Notes: a model not told the origin generated them from the sequence alone. DNA of 64,000 bases from Batkoa obscura (GCA_030770535.1 JASVEC010000065.1:62001-126000); one strand, 5' to 3'. Counted from the first letter of the stretch, positions 33,153 to 44,942 are shown. Translations and numbers: made by a program.

Positions 33153-34261
33153 TATATTAAATAAAAGTAGAAGAATGGTTTGAAAGATAAAGCAATAGTT
33201 AGGTCAACATTCTTTAAATATATACCAAGTAATTTTAGAAATGCACCAAGGAAAACAGATCTATGTAATATATGTGCCCAGTATACAGTTAGAAAAAAGT
33301 TATTTGAAAATAAAATAAATACAGCAATAAAAAACAAAGCAAAGATAGAAGAAATTTTCAACGAAGAAGAAAAATTATATAAATTACATAATATATATGG
33401 GGTTGTCTGAATTAGTTTCATTATTTTATCCAATTTTTGAAAAATTTTGTATTTTAAAAACTTCGCTTAAAATTCTATAAAATCACATCTTTTATTAAAA
33501 CAAAAGTACCCAAACACAGTTCTAAATCATTCTATTATAGTTTATATTATAAGTTAGTTGAATTTCTACTGGATCTCAAATACGTCTTATAAAACTTTAT
33601 TGAGAAATGTTTATTATCAACTGCTTTACAACCAAGATTGTAGATTTATTATCAAATAAATAAACTACTTTAATGTTATAATTACGTTATTAATATATTG
33701 CCAAGTTAATAAATAGCTGCATGGGAGGGAGTGGTTGGCCCCAAAACTATAATTAACCATCCCTAGAGATAGTACAAGTAATAATAGTTTTTACATATTA
33801 TTACAGTTACTTGTTCTTTGACTATTTATTAACTTAGTTATTAACAACTTAAGTAATCTTAACATTCAACAATCTATTTCTATCATTTAACAAACTACTT
33901 ACTTGCTTAGTAAATATCGAAAATTTTAAATTCTCTGTTATCTTCGTAAGGTAAGCTGGGATCACTCTTTTAATTTTTCTGTTTTCTATAGACTCTATAA
34001 CTCTAATTGGGACTATATCGCTTTTTTTTGATGTATCAGATACTGGATAACAATGTAGTTTATTGTTATGTTTAATAAAGTGTAAATACTTCTTAATGCC
34101 CTGCATCTCTATTATTCTTTTTGTGCTTTTGTTTCTTTTATATTTTTTAAAAATTATATCTGTTTTCCCATTATTAATAGTCGAGTTATTAATTTTATGT
34201 TCTCAAATAAAAGCCCTCAAACCTTGAAATTAATTAATTAATTCATATTTAAACTACTATT

Positions 34262-34360
34262 TGAGGATGTCTTTTTTATTTCACTACTTTTTCCATCTTT
34301 TAAGTGTTATTTGAGTGGAAAAATTGTTAGTAAATTCTTAAATGAAAAAATACATCCCCA
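34262..34360 (-). mobile_element. MITE family M copy
   Basis: Direct counterpart of 21213-21311. Confidence 0.87.
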
Positions 34361-34510
34361 TTTATTATGAATTTTTTTAAATATATAAGGTAGGAACAGG
34401 AACTCCTTGATATCTAAAATGACTTCTTGTATCTGTTCATATATTGATTTTTGCAAACTTTCTAAATAAAAGCTCTGTAGAGATTAAATCGATTAAGTAA
34501 TTCTCGCATA

Positions 34511-34611
34511 TGGGGATGTATTTATGTGTTTAAGGATTTTACTAACAAATTTTCCGCTTAAATAGCGCTCAAAAAATGGAAGAAATAATGAAGTCAAAAA
34601 AACCACTCCCA
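34511..34611 (+). mobile_element. MITE family M copy
   Basis: Direct counterpart of 21462-21562. Confidence 0.88.
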
Positions 34612-35452
34612 TATGGCTGAATCATAGTCATGATTTAATATTTCAGATAAATAATCAAAGTAAACTTTGCCTATTGTTTTATCATCTTTTAAATATAATA
34701 CACCAAAGCCTAATACTGATATAGCTTGTTTATTATAATGATCTAGATTTATTGAATCTGGTCTTGTTCCTATTTCCATATTTTGTTTAAAATCTAAAAC
34801 TATTATACAACTTTTGTTATTTAATTTTTTAATAGTTTCATTAAATGTGTTTTTTTGAGTATTAACATAGGGGGCTGTCCTAATTGGTTTCAGAATTTAC
34901 TTAGAAATTAATCCAAATTTTAAATTTGTGTCTAATATGACGGTTAAATCTAAAAAGCCTAAAATTAAATGTCTCTATTTGAAACTTATTTTAATTGTTT
35001 CCTTTTCTTAAATAGCTAATTTTCCTAACTATATATTTTATGTTAGTTCTGTTAGATATTTGATAGATATATAATATATAATTATATGATTATATAATTA
35101 TATATATACAGTTGTTTGACTTTATTTTTTGTTGAAATAAAAATAAAAATAAAAATAAAATGCAGACTTTCATAACTAAACTTTGAAATGGAATTTTTCA
35201 GAATTTCAATACAATAGGGAGGAGTACACAATATAAACATTGTAATTCGTTTACATCAATTTTAAAAGCTACTTGCAACAACCCAAGGTTTATGTAATTT
35301 TATAATAAAACAAAACAAAGAAAAGGTATATTATCAAAGTTTACCATCGATAGTAATAAACTTAATCAAGTAATGTATAAAATTAGTGCTTTAAGGGAAA
35401 CAGGAAATAAAAATCAGCAAGTAGCGTTATTATTAACTATAGCTTCAGTATA

Positions 35453-35553
35453 TGGGGATGTATTTTTGTGTTTAAGGATTTTACTAATAATTTTTCTGCT
35501 CAAATGGCGCTTAAAAAATGGAAAAAATAATGAAGTCAAAAAAAACACTCCCA
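35453..35553 (+). mobile_element. MITE family M copy
   Basis: 101 bp at CTTCAGTATA/TATTCTTTTG; the mirror of 17303-17403. Confidence 0.9.
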
Positions 35554-35606
35554 TATTCTTTTGATGAATGTAAGAGTTTTGGGTTTAATATAAATGGAAA
35601 TCAATA

Positions 35607-35707
35607 TGGGGATGTATTTTTGTGTTTAAGGATTTTACTAATAATTTTTCTGCTCAAATGGCGCTTAAAAGGTGGAAAAAGTAATGAAACCAAAAAAAAC
35701 ATCCCCA
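35607..35707 (+). mobile_element. MITE family M copy
   Basis: 101 bp, ATAT flanks; the mirror of 17149-17249. Confidence 0.9.
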
Positions 35708-36415
35708 TATGATTATTCAAAAACAAGTAATAATAATAAAATATCAACATTAAAACCTATTATTAAAAATACAAAAAAAATTAAAGATGACCAAATTCAA
35801 ACTATTATACAATATTTACTAAATGATTCAACTATTTCATCAAGATTTAATAAAAAAAATAACGATAGTAAATATTCATCAGATAATATATATATATTAA
35901 ATAAAAGTAGAACAATGATATATAGTAAATATTTGAATGATCTAAGAGATAAAGCAGTAGCTAGGTCAACGTTCTTTAAATATATACCAAGTAATTTCAA
36001 AAATCCAGCAAGAAAAACGGATCTATGTAATATATGTGCTCAGTATACAGTTAGAAAAAAGTTATTTGAAAATAAAATAAATACAGCAATAAAAAACAAA
36101 GCAAAGATAGAAGAAATTTTCAACGAAGAAGAAAAATTATACAAATTACATAAATTCTGTGTTGACACTCAAAAAAACACATTTAATGAAACTATTAAAA
36201 AATTAAATAACAAAAGTTGTATAATAGTTTTAGATTTTAAACAAAATATGGAAATAGGAACAAGACCAGATTCAATAAATCTAGATCATTATAATAAACA
36301 AGCTATATCAGTATTAGGCTTTGGTGTATTATATTTAAAAGATGATAAAACAATAGGCAAAGTTTACTTTGATTATTTATCTGAAATATTAAATCATGAC
36401 TATGATTCAGCCATA

Positions 36416-36516
36416 TGGGAGTGGTTTTTTTGACTTCATTATTTCTTCCATTTTTTGAGCGCTATTTAAGCGGAAAATTTGTTAGTAAAATCCTTAAACA
36501 CATAAATACATCCCCA
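36416..36516 (-). mobile_element. MITE family M copy
   Basis: Direct counterpart of 18245-18345. Confidence 0.9.
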
Positions 36517-36666
36517 TATGCGAGAATTACTTAATCGATTTAATCTCTACAGAGCTTTTATTTAGAAAGTTTGCAAAAATCAATATATGAACAGATACAA
36601 GAAGTCATTTTAGATATCAAGGAGTTCCTGTTCCTACCTTATATATTTAAAAAAATTCATAATAAA

Positions 36667-36765
36667 TGGGGATGTATTTTTTCATTTAAGAATTTACTAA
36701 CAATTTTTCCACTCAAATAACACTTAAAAGATGGAAAAAGTAGTGAAATAAAAAAGACATCCTCA
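36667..36765 (+). mobile_element. MITE family M copy
   Basis: Direct counterpart of 18496-18594, AAAT flanks. Confidence 0.88.
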
Positions 36766-36877
36766 AATAGTAGTTTAAATATGAATTAATTAATTAATTT
36801 CAAGGTTTGAGGGCTTTTATTTGAGAACATAAAATTAATAACTCGACTATTAATAATGGGAAAACAGATATAATTTT

Positions 36878-37046
36878 CAGAAAATAAAAAATTATCCGGT
36901 ATCTGATAAATTAAAAAAATCGAATATAACTTTAGTTAAAGTTATAAAGTTTATAGAAAACAAAATTATTGAAATCAACCCCCAGTTTATCTTATAAAAA
37001 TAACAAAAATCTCAAAATTTTAAAATTTATTAGATAATTTATCCAA
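36878..37046 (+). mobile_element. Old transposon family T remnant
   Basis: An eroded version of the C-terminal transposase region (TCCGGTATCTGATAAAT, AAGTTTATAGAAAACA) adjoins the well-preserved piece ending at 36877. The sudden change in divergence marks a junction. Confidence 0.6.
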
Positions 37047-37147
37047 TGGAGATGTATTTTTTTATTTGAGAATTTTACTAACAAGGTTTCCGCTCAAATA
37101 GCCCTTAAAAGATGGAAAAAGTAATGAAACCAAAAAAATCATCCCCA
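37047..37147 (+). mobile_element. MITE family M copy
   Basis: 101 bp, TGGAGATGTATTTTTTTA to ATCATCCCCA. Confidence 0.83.
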
Positions 37148-37273
37148 TATAATGAATTCAGAGTTCTTTAATTTGGTGTAAGAATTTTTACAACCTAATT
37201 ATGAAAAACTTTTTTTTGATGTCCATAATTAGTAACTATAGTAAGGAATAACTACTATTATCATGTTTTTATA

Positions 37274-37373
37274 TTGGGATGTTTTTTTGGTCTCATTTAC
37301 TTTTCTTATTTTTAAGCACTGTTTGAGCTGAAAAATTCTCAGTAGAGTTCTTAACCACAAAAACATATCCCAA
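37274..37373 (-). mobile_element. MITE family M copy
   Basis: 100 bp, TTGGGATGTTTTTTTGG to CATATCCCAA. Confidence 0.78.
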
Positions 37374-38534
37374 TGTATAATTAGAGTATAAAAAAACTTC
37401 TCGACATAATAGCTCAAAGCTTTTTGATTAAATTATTCTTTGATGTTATACTTTTGATAAAGCTATTAAACCTTTTTTATAGTATTTTATATAAATTTTG
37501 TAGTAATATCATCCTACTTAATTTATATAACTAAAATATAATTGGATTATGAAAAATAGTACATAATAAATAAGCTACAAACTATATAAAGTAAATAAAG
37601 ATCTTTTGACTTACAGCTAGTTAATCAAACAAAAACTGTTTTTACTCTAATTACTGAGTACTAACTCTTACAATATTAATAATATAATTACAATGTTAAA
37701 ACAATTTAAAATTGTCAAGTATTTTTGCTTTTTAAAAAATAACATTATGTATTTCTATACTAGCTGCACTAATTAATTTAATTAAAACCAACTTTTTTAA
37801 AAATTAATAGCTTATAATATTTAAAAAAGTTAATTTTTGGATGTTTATATTGAAATTTATTGCTATGTTTGAAATTACCAATAATAAAAAAGAACTTTAT
37901 GCATTAATTTTTTATATTGGTAAATTTTCTAACTGATATATAAAAATAGCTTGGTTTATATTGAAAATTATAATTATCAGAGTTAAATATTTATGTATGA
38001 ATTTTATTACTAATTATTACATTGCAGTAAAATTTGCTTTAATTGCTATTTTATTCTCCAATATAAAGCTAAGTAATATTGGATTAATCAGATTAAATTT
38101 TAACTCCAAACTCTCTTTGTTAAGATTATTTTACCATTACCAGTTTAAACACTGTAGTCTTATAAAAGGAAATTCATAACCAATACTTTTCTCGTATTTA
38201 TATAAATAATTGGATAAATTAATCTCGAGAATATAAATTAATATATAGTTACTCCAACTCTATTATGACCTGCTTGCGGTAATTTTTAGAGTCAGTCATC
38301 TGCTTTTTTCTGTTTTTATAGTACTAAATCAAAAGATTTAGTATGATTTTGGAGAAATTTTATTTGTAAATGGATAGTTAGTTGTGACATAATAGATTTG
38401 CAATAACCGCAATGGACTATCATCAGATTTAAGATGAACAAAAACACACCAATAAAATACTAAAGCATGATTTTGCTAAGTAATATAATAATAATTGAAA
38501 TGAAACAATAACTAATTTTTTATATCTTAATATA
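37374..38534. other. AT-rich intergenic stretch
   Basis: No supported gene or transposon end. The short open frames here lack coding character. It includes the promoter side of the secreted-protein gene at 38535. Confidence 0.5.
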
Positions 38535-38930
38535 ATGAAATTTAACCTTATTTGCTTTTTTTTGGCAACTGCTTTAAGTGAAGAGTTGTACTGCAGTAGC
38601 AAAGATAACACGATATTTCATGGATTGGGCCCAGAAGAATACGGGTATAAGTGTGAATGCAAATACCTAACTTCGGCTATAGCATGTCAAACGGGTAAAA
38701 AAGAGTCCAAAAAAGAATGTGAATTTACAAAAGAAGAGAAAGAGAAAGGCTTTAATAAAATAAAATGTAGTTCTAGAGGCATTAAAGTGGTTTTGAATCA
38801 AAAAGAGTATATATTTGATAAGTTATTTTGTGACCGTTCTATGGCACCAAGATGCTGGAGTAAAATGAATATTGATGAGGATAATTATAATGGTAATATA
38901 AAAATTAGTAAGAAAATTGTTTTGGAATAA
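38535..38930 (+). CDS. Small secreted eight-cysteine protein
   Basis: 131 residues. A signal peptide covers about residues 1-15 (MKFNLICFFLATALS). The mature part contains eight Cys: one near its start, then the KCECKYL pair, IAC, ECEF, KIKC, LFC and PRCW. The same order of Cys, including the Cys-X-Cys pair and similar spacing, occurs in the protein at 45107-45580, although the rest of the sequence differs. Such small secreted Cys-rich proteins are typical of fungal effectors, toxins or surface proteins, but no named family is recognised. It lies at the edge of the transposon-rich region and converges on the 2OG oxygenase gene with only 49 bp between the stops. Confidence 0.75.
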   Translation: MKFNLICFFLATALSEELYCSSKDNTIFHGLGPEEYGYKCECKYLTSAIACQTGKKESKKECEFTKEEKEKGFNKIKCSSRGIKVVLNQKEYIFDKLFCDRSMAPRCWSKMNIDEDNYNGNIKISKKIVLE

Positions 38931-38979
38931 AATAACACCAAACTTTATATACTGAGATATTATAATGTATTATATTTTT

Positions 38980-40281
38980 TTATTCTTTTTTTAAATTGAT
39001 AAAGGATAATTCTTCTTGAACATAATCTCCACATAAAATAGGAGGATATTTTTCAGAATTATCAGTTTCAATTAATGGTTTTAATAACACATCACTACCA
39101 ACATGATAAAAGAGAGTAGAAGAAATACGCCATAAGGATTTTTGATTTTGTTTAGCTTTTTCAATGGCCTATTATATTTATTAAATAAAATATGTATGTA
39201 AAATAAATAAATAATTACTTCAATAGTACGTTCATTAACAATAACTTCATGGTATCCAGCTAATATTTTACCACCAGTCAACCATTCTAATTGTTTACCA
39301 GCTTGTACTAATAAATGACCATCTGGTACTTTTACTGCCATTTTGTCTTTATTTCTTGCCCAGACATGTAATCCAGGGAAACGGGATTTACCATGAATAG
39401 TTAAGAAATTTAAATCGTAATGAAATCCTATATTAGTTAATATTATTAATATATACTATATTATATAATAATTACCAGCTAAAATAGTATTCAGTTGATT
39501 GTTAACTTTCAAATCAGATCCAGTAGGTGCTAAAAGATGAGGACCAAATTCACCCATTTTAGTAAATGTGTCTTTCTCCAAATTTAACCCAATAGCAATC
39601 ATTTCACTTAATGTAGATACCGCTCCTTTCATTAAGTTTCCCCATTGATTCATTGTTTGTTCCCAGTTTGGGATAACTATAATTTATATCATTACTATTA
39701 TTATTATTATTATTAATTTATTGTTACATTCTGGGATAACAGGTGGTGGATTTAGTTTATTAAACTTAGTATCTTCTGGAATTTTACCCATGGACCAAAA
39801 GAATCTCCATTTAGGATCTGGTTTATTTGCAATCAACGGTTTATTGTCATCAGATAACTTTAATTTTAATAAAAACATAAGTACTATATATATTGCAGGT
39901 AATACTTACATCTTTAATTAATTCTTGACATTTTAAATCACTTTTACATTTTGGATCTTCAACATTACCTGGTGTAACACCTACTTGATAATGATATTCT
40001 GGGCGACTATCTTTTAATTTTGTATCATAGTCTTGCTCAAAGTAATTTTCTACGCAATCCAAAAACTCTTGGTTATATTCTTCTCTTACCCTTGGATCTT
40101 TCACTAATAACACGCCATAGTTAATTAAACTTTGTGCAGCCTATATGATGCTTTTCAGTTTGAGTTTATTAATACTTATATTTGTACTTACTTTTTCACA
40201 TTCCTTTTTATACTCACTTTCATTCTCTTTATTGAGATAATTTTCAAAACTAATAATTGGAATTTCGATATTTAAACTCAT
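38980..40281 (-). CDS. 2-oxoglutarate/Fe(II)-dependent dioxygenase (isopenicillin N synthase-like fold)
   Basis: Six exons: 40281-40192, 40140-39910, 39857-39728, 39676-39476, 39427-39219 and 39168-38980. Introns are 48-52 bp and the frame is kept for 349 residues. The N-terminus IPIISFENYL and NYGVLLVKDPRV is the usual DIOX_N region. Fe ligands are the His and Asp of GFHYDLNFLTIHG and a distal His in GYHEVIVNERT. The Arg-X-Ser of WRISSTLFYH is the expected 2-oxoglutarate contact. The enzyme should be cytosolic and hydroxylate or desaturate a small molecule using O2 and 2-oxoglutarate. The substrate cannot be told from sequence. No neighbour suggests a pathway. Confidence 0.9.
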
Positions 40282-41208
40282 CTTTATTTTTAAAAAAAAG
40301 AAGGAAAAATAAAACCACATACGATTTTTATATATTTCATTATTTTAGTTGTTTAACTTTGACATTTACTTAATGCAGTAATAATATACGTTTTTTATTA
40401 TAAATTTTGTATAAATTACAAACATTATTTATACCTTCCTATTAAATAATAAAGATTACTACCTTAAAATTATAGTTATAGTCATAGTCGATGTTTCAAC
40501 AAATAAATTTACATCAAATAACAATTCTTATAAAATAATATGTAAATTTACTTAATTTATACTTTTGGTTTTAAAACATTTATTATAGCAATCCTTTAGA
40601 TAATCTTTCGATTTATATCAATCTAACAAATATTGTCATTTTTTCAAACTTTAAAGGCAGTGTAAGTCTATTTAAATAAGTTAAAATATTGATAATTTAA
40701 GGATACTACCACAATATAAACAAATTGATTAAAGCCTTATAGCCTATGTTTTGCTTTTAAAGATATTTTGGACAAATTATTATCTTTAAAAATAACAATC
40801 TAGTTATTAGCTAAAATTGAGTCAAAACTGAGTTCTGACTTTAATAGTAATGTATTGATACAAATATATTGATATAAAAGCTTTATATAAAATATAATGG
40901 TATATCCTAAATTATTACATTGATAACGATTACTTAACAAAATTACATAAAGATAGTATTAGAATAGTAGCTCATACAAATAGTGATGAATAACTAAAAT
41001 TATATTAAAATTATATTAAAATTGCTTTATGCTATTAATTTAATCGTTTAATAAATAATTTAGCAAAAAATAAAATTGATTTGAGGGAAGGGAAAAAGGA
41101 AGGAAAATAAGACTAATGCATATAAAACATAATTATAAGCTTTCATTTAAGTTGATTTAAAAATCACAGTTCTTATTGTTAATTATTAATTATTATTTTT
41201 AATCATAA
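40282..41208. other. AT-rich intergenic stretch
   Basis: Between the start of the dioxygenase gene and the stop of the SANT/Myb gene. No gene or repeat recognised. Confidence 0.5.
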
Positions 41209-43225
41209 TTAAAATTCCGGGTGTCCTAATCCTTCAAATACTCCTAAAAATTCCTTTAATTTAGAACGGCGGTCATATTCTGAGTAAGCTTTAATGCAAA
41301 TGTCAAACTCATCTTTTTTACCTAATGGGCCTTTATTCTTACGATCATCTTGTATAATTCCTTTCCAATTTTGGCCGTGCTGTGCCATACCATCAATTAA
41401 TCCTCTTAATTCTTCTTCAGTCCAAAGTTTAACTAAAGTTCCATGATTAACTGGTGCTTCTCCTTTACGTAAACATTGTTTAATACTAAAGAACTTCTGC
41501 CCTAATGAAATACTACTACGATCACGTAATCTATCATCAAGTGTCCCATTTTCTCCATGTTCAATTACTGTTTGCTTCCAATTATTACCGTTGCGTAAAA
41601 AAGCTTCCTTGAAGGCTTCATCTTCATCTGGTGACCAATTAGCTGTATATATTCCTTTAGAACGTGACCCACGTCTAGACTCATCTTTACTTTTAGATGC
41701 TTTACGTTTGGGTAGTAAATGCTTATTTATTAAATTAGGTGACTCTTGTTTTATTAAGGTTGAGTTTGGGGTTTGTTTTTCATTTAATCCCTTTTTAATC
41801 ATTGGTGCAGTAGCTGGTGAAGGTATAATGGAATTAATCATTGGTTCAGAAACAGATGCCAATAAGAATTTACGGTTTTGTTGACAGCAAATACATGTAG
41901 TACTAAATTTAAGCCCCTTTACGTCAGACGATGAACTATTAAAGTCATTTTGTGTTCTATTAATTAAAGTTCTCTTATCTAAGTCATCGTCTGGAAAGTT
42001 TGGTTTAATTCGTTGTAGTGTTTCTGATTTCTTACGCTTTGGATAGAACATTACTCGATTTTTTTCAGGGGATAATGAAAGCCTTTTGTTCTTGAGCCTT
42101 ACACTTGAACGTGAAGATGCTTGCAAATTCTTGATCCCAACCTTGTTTTTTACCTTTGCCTCATTAGACTCATCTTTAGGTAAGGTTGAGCTGGTCTTTA
42201 GAGGAGTTTGCTGAGACTCTTGATGATTTGTTTCATCAACATCATCTTGATAGTCAGATGATGTCACACTTAAACCATCATCTACTTTAGACGTCAATTC
42301 CTTAGCTGGAGGATGTTCAGGGGATGCAATGGATGAAGATAGTCCATCATTTGGAAGGTTCCCTACAACATCTTTTATAGATTCCATATCTGATAAATCC
42401 GAAAGAACGCTTGTTGGAGGGCTTGAATTATATGCCTTAGGATCCCTACTTGTACTATCTTTACCTGGGACACTATCATTGTTAATAGAATCACCTAAAC
42501 AAGGCTATAAATAACTTGTACTTTCGTTAGTTTGAAATAGTTACCTTTTGATTTATTGTCAGCAGATTTAACAAGTTCTTTATTATGAGAATTGGTCTCA
42601 CATTTTTTTATTTCAGATTCTTCTTTCATATTGATCTTCAAATCGTCAACATTGCCACCATTACCACCATTATTATCTTTTCTTAATTTTTTATTGGGTT
42701 TGGTATTATAATCACCCTCCGATTCAGAACTAGAATAAGTTAATTCGGTTTTAGTCTCATTTTTCTTTTTATTATCTTCCAAATCATAATCCAAGTCTGA
42801 ACTTAAAACATGGTTTTTCTTATCATGTTCTGCACTTAGATCCTTTTTACTTTTATTTTGTGCTATATCTTCGAACTCTGAGCTATTATAAGAGGCATCT
42901 ACTTTACTCTTCTTACTTTCGACGTTACTTTTCTTTTCAAATGAAAGGGAATTGTCATCGAACGAGGTAGATTCGTTCTTCTCATCTTTTTTGGCTAATA
43001 TTTCATCTTTTTGGTCAACTAAACTAAAATTATAATAAATACTTGTGTTCAGTATACCTGATGTTTAATTTACCTTGATTCTTGCTTAGCATCTGTTTCA
43101 TTATTAGTTGAAATGGAATCGTTTTGGTTGTTACCAGCCCCCATCATTAAAGGATGTACAAATTTGTTTGGCTCGTCTTTACTACTATCCATGCTTTCTT
43201 TGTCCCAATCTTCCTCTATATTCAT
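41209..43225 (-). CDS. Protein with two SANT/Myb-like repeats (paralogue of the gene at 3.9 kb)
   Basis: Three exons: 43225-43074, 43023-42545 and 42494-41209, with two 50-bp introns, giving 638 residues. The first ~480 residues are acidic/Ser/Lys-rich and disordered. Two DGLS-type motifs (NDGLSSSIAS, DDGLSVTSSD) lie near residues 260 and 286. SANT/Myb-like repeat 1 is at about 490-550 (ANWSPDEDEAFKEAF, GNNWKQ, EHGENGTLDDRLRDR). Repeat 2 is at about 562-625 (LWTEEELRGLIDGMAQHG, NWKGII, KGP, EYDRRS). Both repeats align with those of the 1277-residue protein at 3940-7881, including the HGENG and DD-Lys/Arg-L block in repeat 1 and KGP plus EY-x-RR in repeat 2. A nuclear DNA- or chromatin-binding role is likely; the target is unknown. 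Confidence 0.87.
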
Positions 43226-43957
43226 AATTCTAACAATTACAAATTCAAAAATTCAAATAAAAAAATTGAAAAGAGTTTTATGGAAATTTTGATTACAAAG
43301 TTCAATCATTTTTTATTATTGTTATACCCAATCATTGATTATTTTAGCTTAGCATTTTCATCTTCAATTTAGAATCTTTTAATCACCTTTTATTTCTATT
43401 ACTTTGGAGATTCTTATTGGATTAATTTTTAAGAGTAAAATCTTTTATGAAATTTAGATTTCTATTTTTTATTTTAATTTGTTCATCCTCATTTTAATGG
43501 ATTTAACTAAGTTAATTATTAATAACTATATGTCCCAATATTTTTAGAACACTATGAATCCCTATTAGTAGTTGTGCGCTATTTGATGCTATACCATCTA
43601 TTTAAATTAGTTTATTTTGAAGTTTGTTTTTATTATTATTCTGATTCATTTAAAATATATGGGAATTTTTTGAATTTAGAAATAATTAATCGATATGCTA
43701 TTTAAGCTTAAATGTGTTCTAGCTAACTGTTCATTATAAAATAAAATTTAAATCAGTGAGTCTCAAATCAGGATGACAAACAAATAGTTTCCTAGTGTAC
43801 TGAGTAATTAATTTTCAAAACTAAAATAACAAAAAAAGCAACAGATAAAAAACATTCCTATTTATTAAGGATTAAAAATATATGTTTATACAGTGTATTT
43901 TCAATCCAAAATAATAACTTTAAAGGTTTTATAAAAAATAATAATAAAAATTAAGAT
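43226..43957. other. AT-rich intergenic stretch
   Basis: Upstream region of the SANT/Myb gene. No other gene recognised. Confidence 0.5.
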
Positions 43958-44058
43958 TGGAATTGATTTTTTTAATTTCATTACTTTTTCCATTTTTTAA
44001 GTGCTATTTGAGTGGAAAGATTGCTAGTAAAATTCTCAAACAAAAAAATATATCCACA
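43958..44058 (-). mobile_element. MITE family M, eroded copy
   Basis: TTGGAATTGATTTTTTTAA to ATATATCCACA. The interior (CATTACTTTTTCC, AAGTGCTATTTGAGTGG) matches well. Confidence 0.75.
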
Positions 44059-44690
44059 TTAATATTTAAACTATTATTTATTTTATAAATTTGTTTGAAT
44101 ATCTAATGTAAAAACTCCTGAGATTCAAAATGATTTCCTGTATCTACTTATACATTAATTTTCATAAACTTTCTAAATATTAAATCAATTATAGAATCTC
44201 CTACATATACTAAATCGTACTTAATATTTCAGATAAGTAATTGAAATAGAATTTGTTTATTATTTCATTATTTTTCAAATATAAAATACTAAACTTTAAT
44301 ATCAATATAACTTGTTTATTGTAATAGTCTAAATTTACTAAATCTGGGTCTTGTTTTTTTATATTTTATTTTCAAATAACTTTTAATTATATATTAGGTA
44401 CATACATTATATAAAGTTTTTCTTGCTACATTTTTAAAATTGAATAAAAAAATGTGACTAATTTGAACATCCCCATATTATTATTTAATTAAATTTATTA
44501 TTATTAAACTAATAGTATTTCTTTTTTTGTTTTGTTATAAAATTTTATAAACCCCGGATTATTATGAATATTTACTAGAATTAATATGAATGAACACAAT
44601 GTTTATATTATGTGTTTTTTTATTATATTATAATTTCTAAAAACTATATTTGAATTTTTTTTTAAAATTTATTTGGGTTTTTTAAAAAAA
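44059..44690 (-). mobile_element. Old transposon family T remnants
   Basis: Eroded pieces in reverse: the WADTG to LDFKQN region (44100-44400), a terminal repeat (AATTTGAACATCCCC ending at 44474), then part of the 5' transposase region (TATAAACCCCGGATT). Much more diverged than the copies at 14-37 kb. Confidence 0.65.
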
Positions 44691-44837
44691 TGTTGTTTTA
44701 ATTTATAAAACTAAAATTGTTTGAATATTACTGCTTGCTTTAACTAAAGTATTAAAAAGGTTCGTTTTTTAATTTGTTCTGAAATATAAAAGATTTAATT
44801 TAGAAAATAAATATTTAGCCAACTGATAAGCAGTATA

Positions 44838-44936
44838 TGGGGGTGTTTTTTTGGCTTCATTACTTTTTTTATTTTTAAGTGGTATTTAGGTGGAAAAATT
44901 ATTAGCAAAATTCTTAAACACAAAAATACATCCCCA
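44838..44936 (-). mobile_element. MITE family M copy
   Basis: 99 bp, TGGGGGTGTTTTTTTGG to ACATCCCCA, ATAT on both sides. Confidence 0.85.
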
Positions 44937-44942
44937 TATAAA

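Larger units (their letters stand above)
31934..33397 (+). mobile_element. Transposon family T, outer copy, left part with four MITEs
   Basis: The left-type end GGGGTTGTCTGAATTGG, the 5' leader and the transposase region run forward to AAATTACATAATATA. There the reverse copy at 33398 is inserted, at the same position as the nested insertion at 15232. MITEs are at 32282, 32519, 32718 and 33054. The right-hand ~420 bp match 14815-15231. Confidence 0.87.
33398..34869 (-). mobile_element. Transposon family T, right half
   Basis: It starts with the right-type end and includes the C-terminal transposase segment (33849-34106) and MITEs at 34262 and 34511. It ends at GAGTATTAACATA against a forward left-type end. 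It is a direct copy of 20349-21820 (offset 13,049), except that its first ~800 bp carry variants seen at 15232. Confidence 0.88.
34870..36877 (+). mobile_element. Transposon family T, left end to near the C-terminal domain, four MITEs
   Basis: It starts GGGGGCTGTCCTAATTGG and carries MITEs at 35453, 35607, 36416 and 36667. The frame 35672-36433 reads KTDLCNICAQYTVRKK and IIVLDFKQN, then ends in the MITE at 36416. Its first part mirrors 16.6-17.99 kb inverted. From about 36160 it matches 17.99-18.706 kb directly (offset 18,171). It stops abruptly at 36877. Confidence 0.87.

Noticed and set aside
37961-38179. 72-residue open frame near 38 kb as a membrane protein gene
   Set aside because: It is AT-driven Ile/Leu/Asn composition with no signal or family match, in a stretch where such frames occur by chance.
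41591-41884. 97-residue forward frame opposite the SANT/Myb gene
   Set aside because: It is antisense to well-supported coding sequence with conserved SANT residues; a shadow frame.
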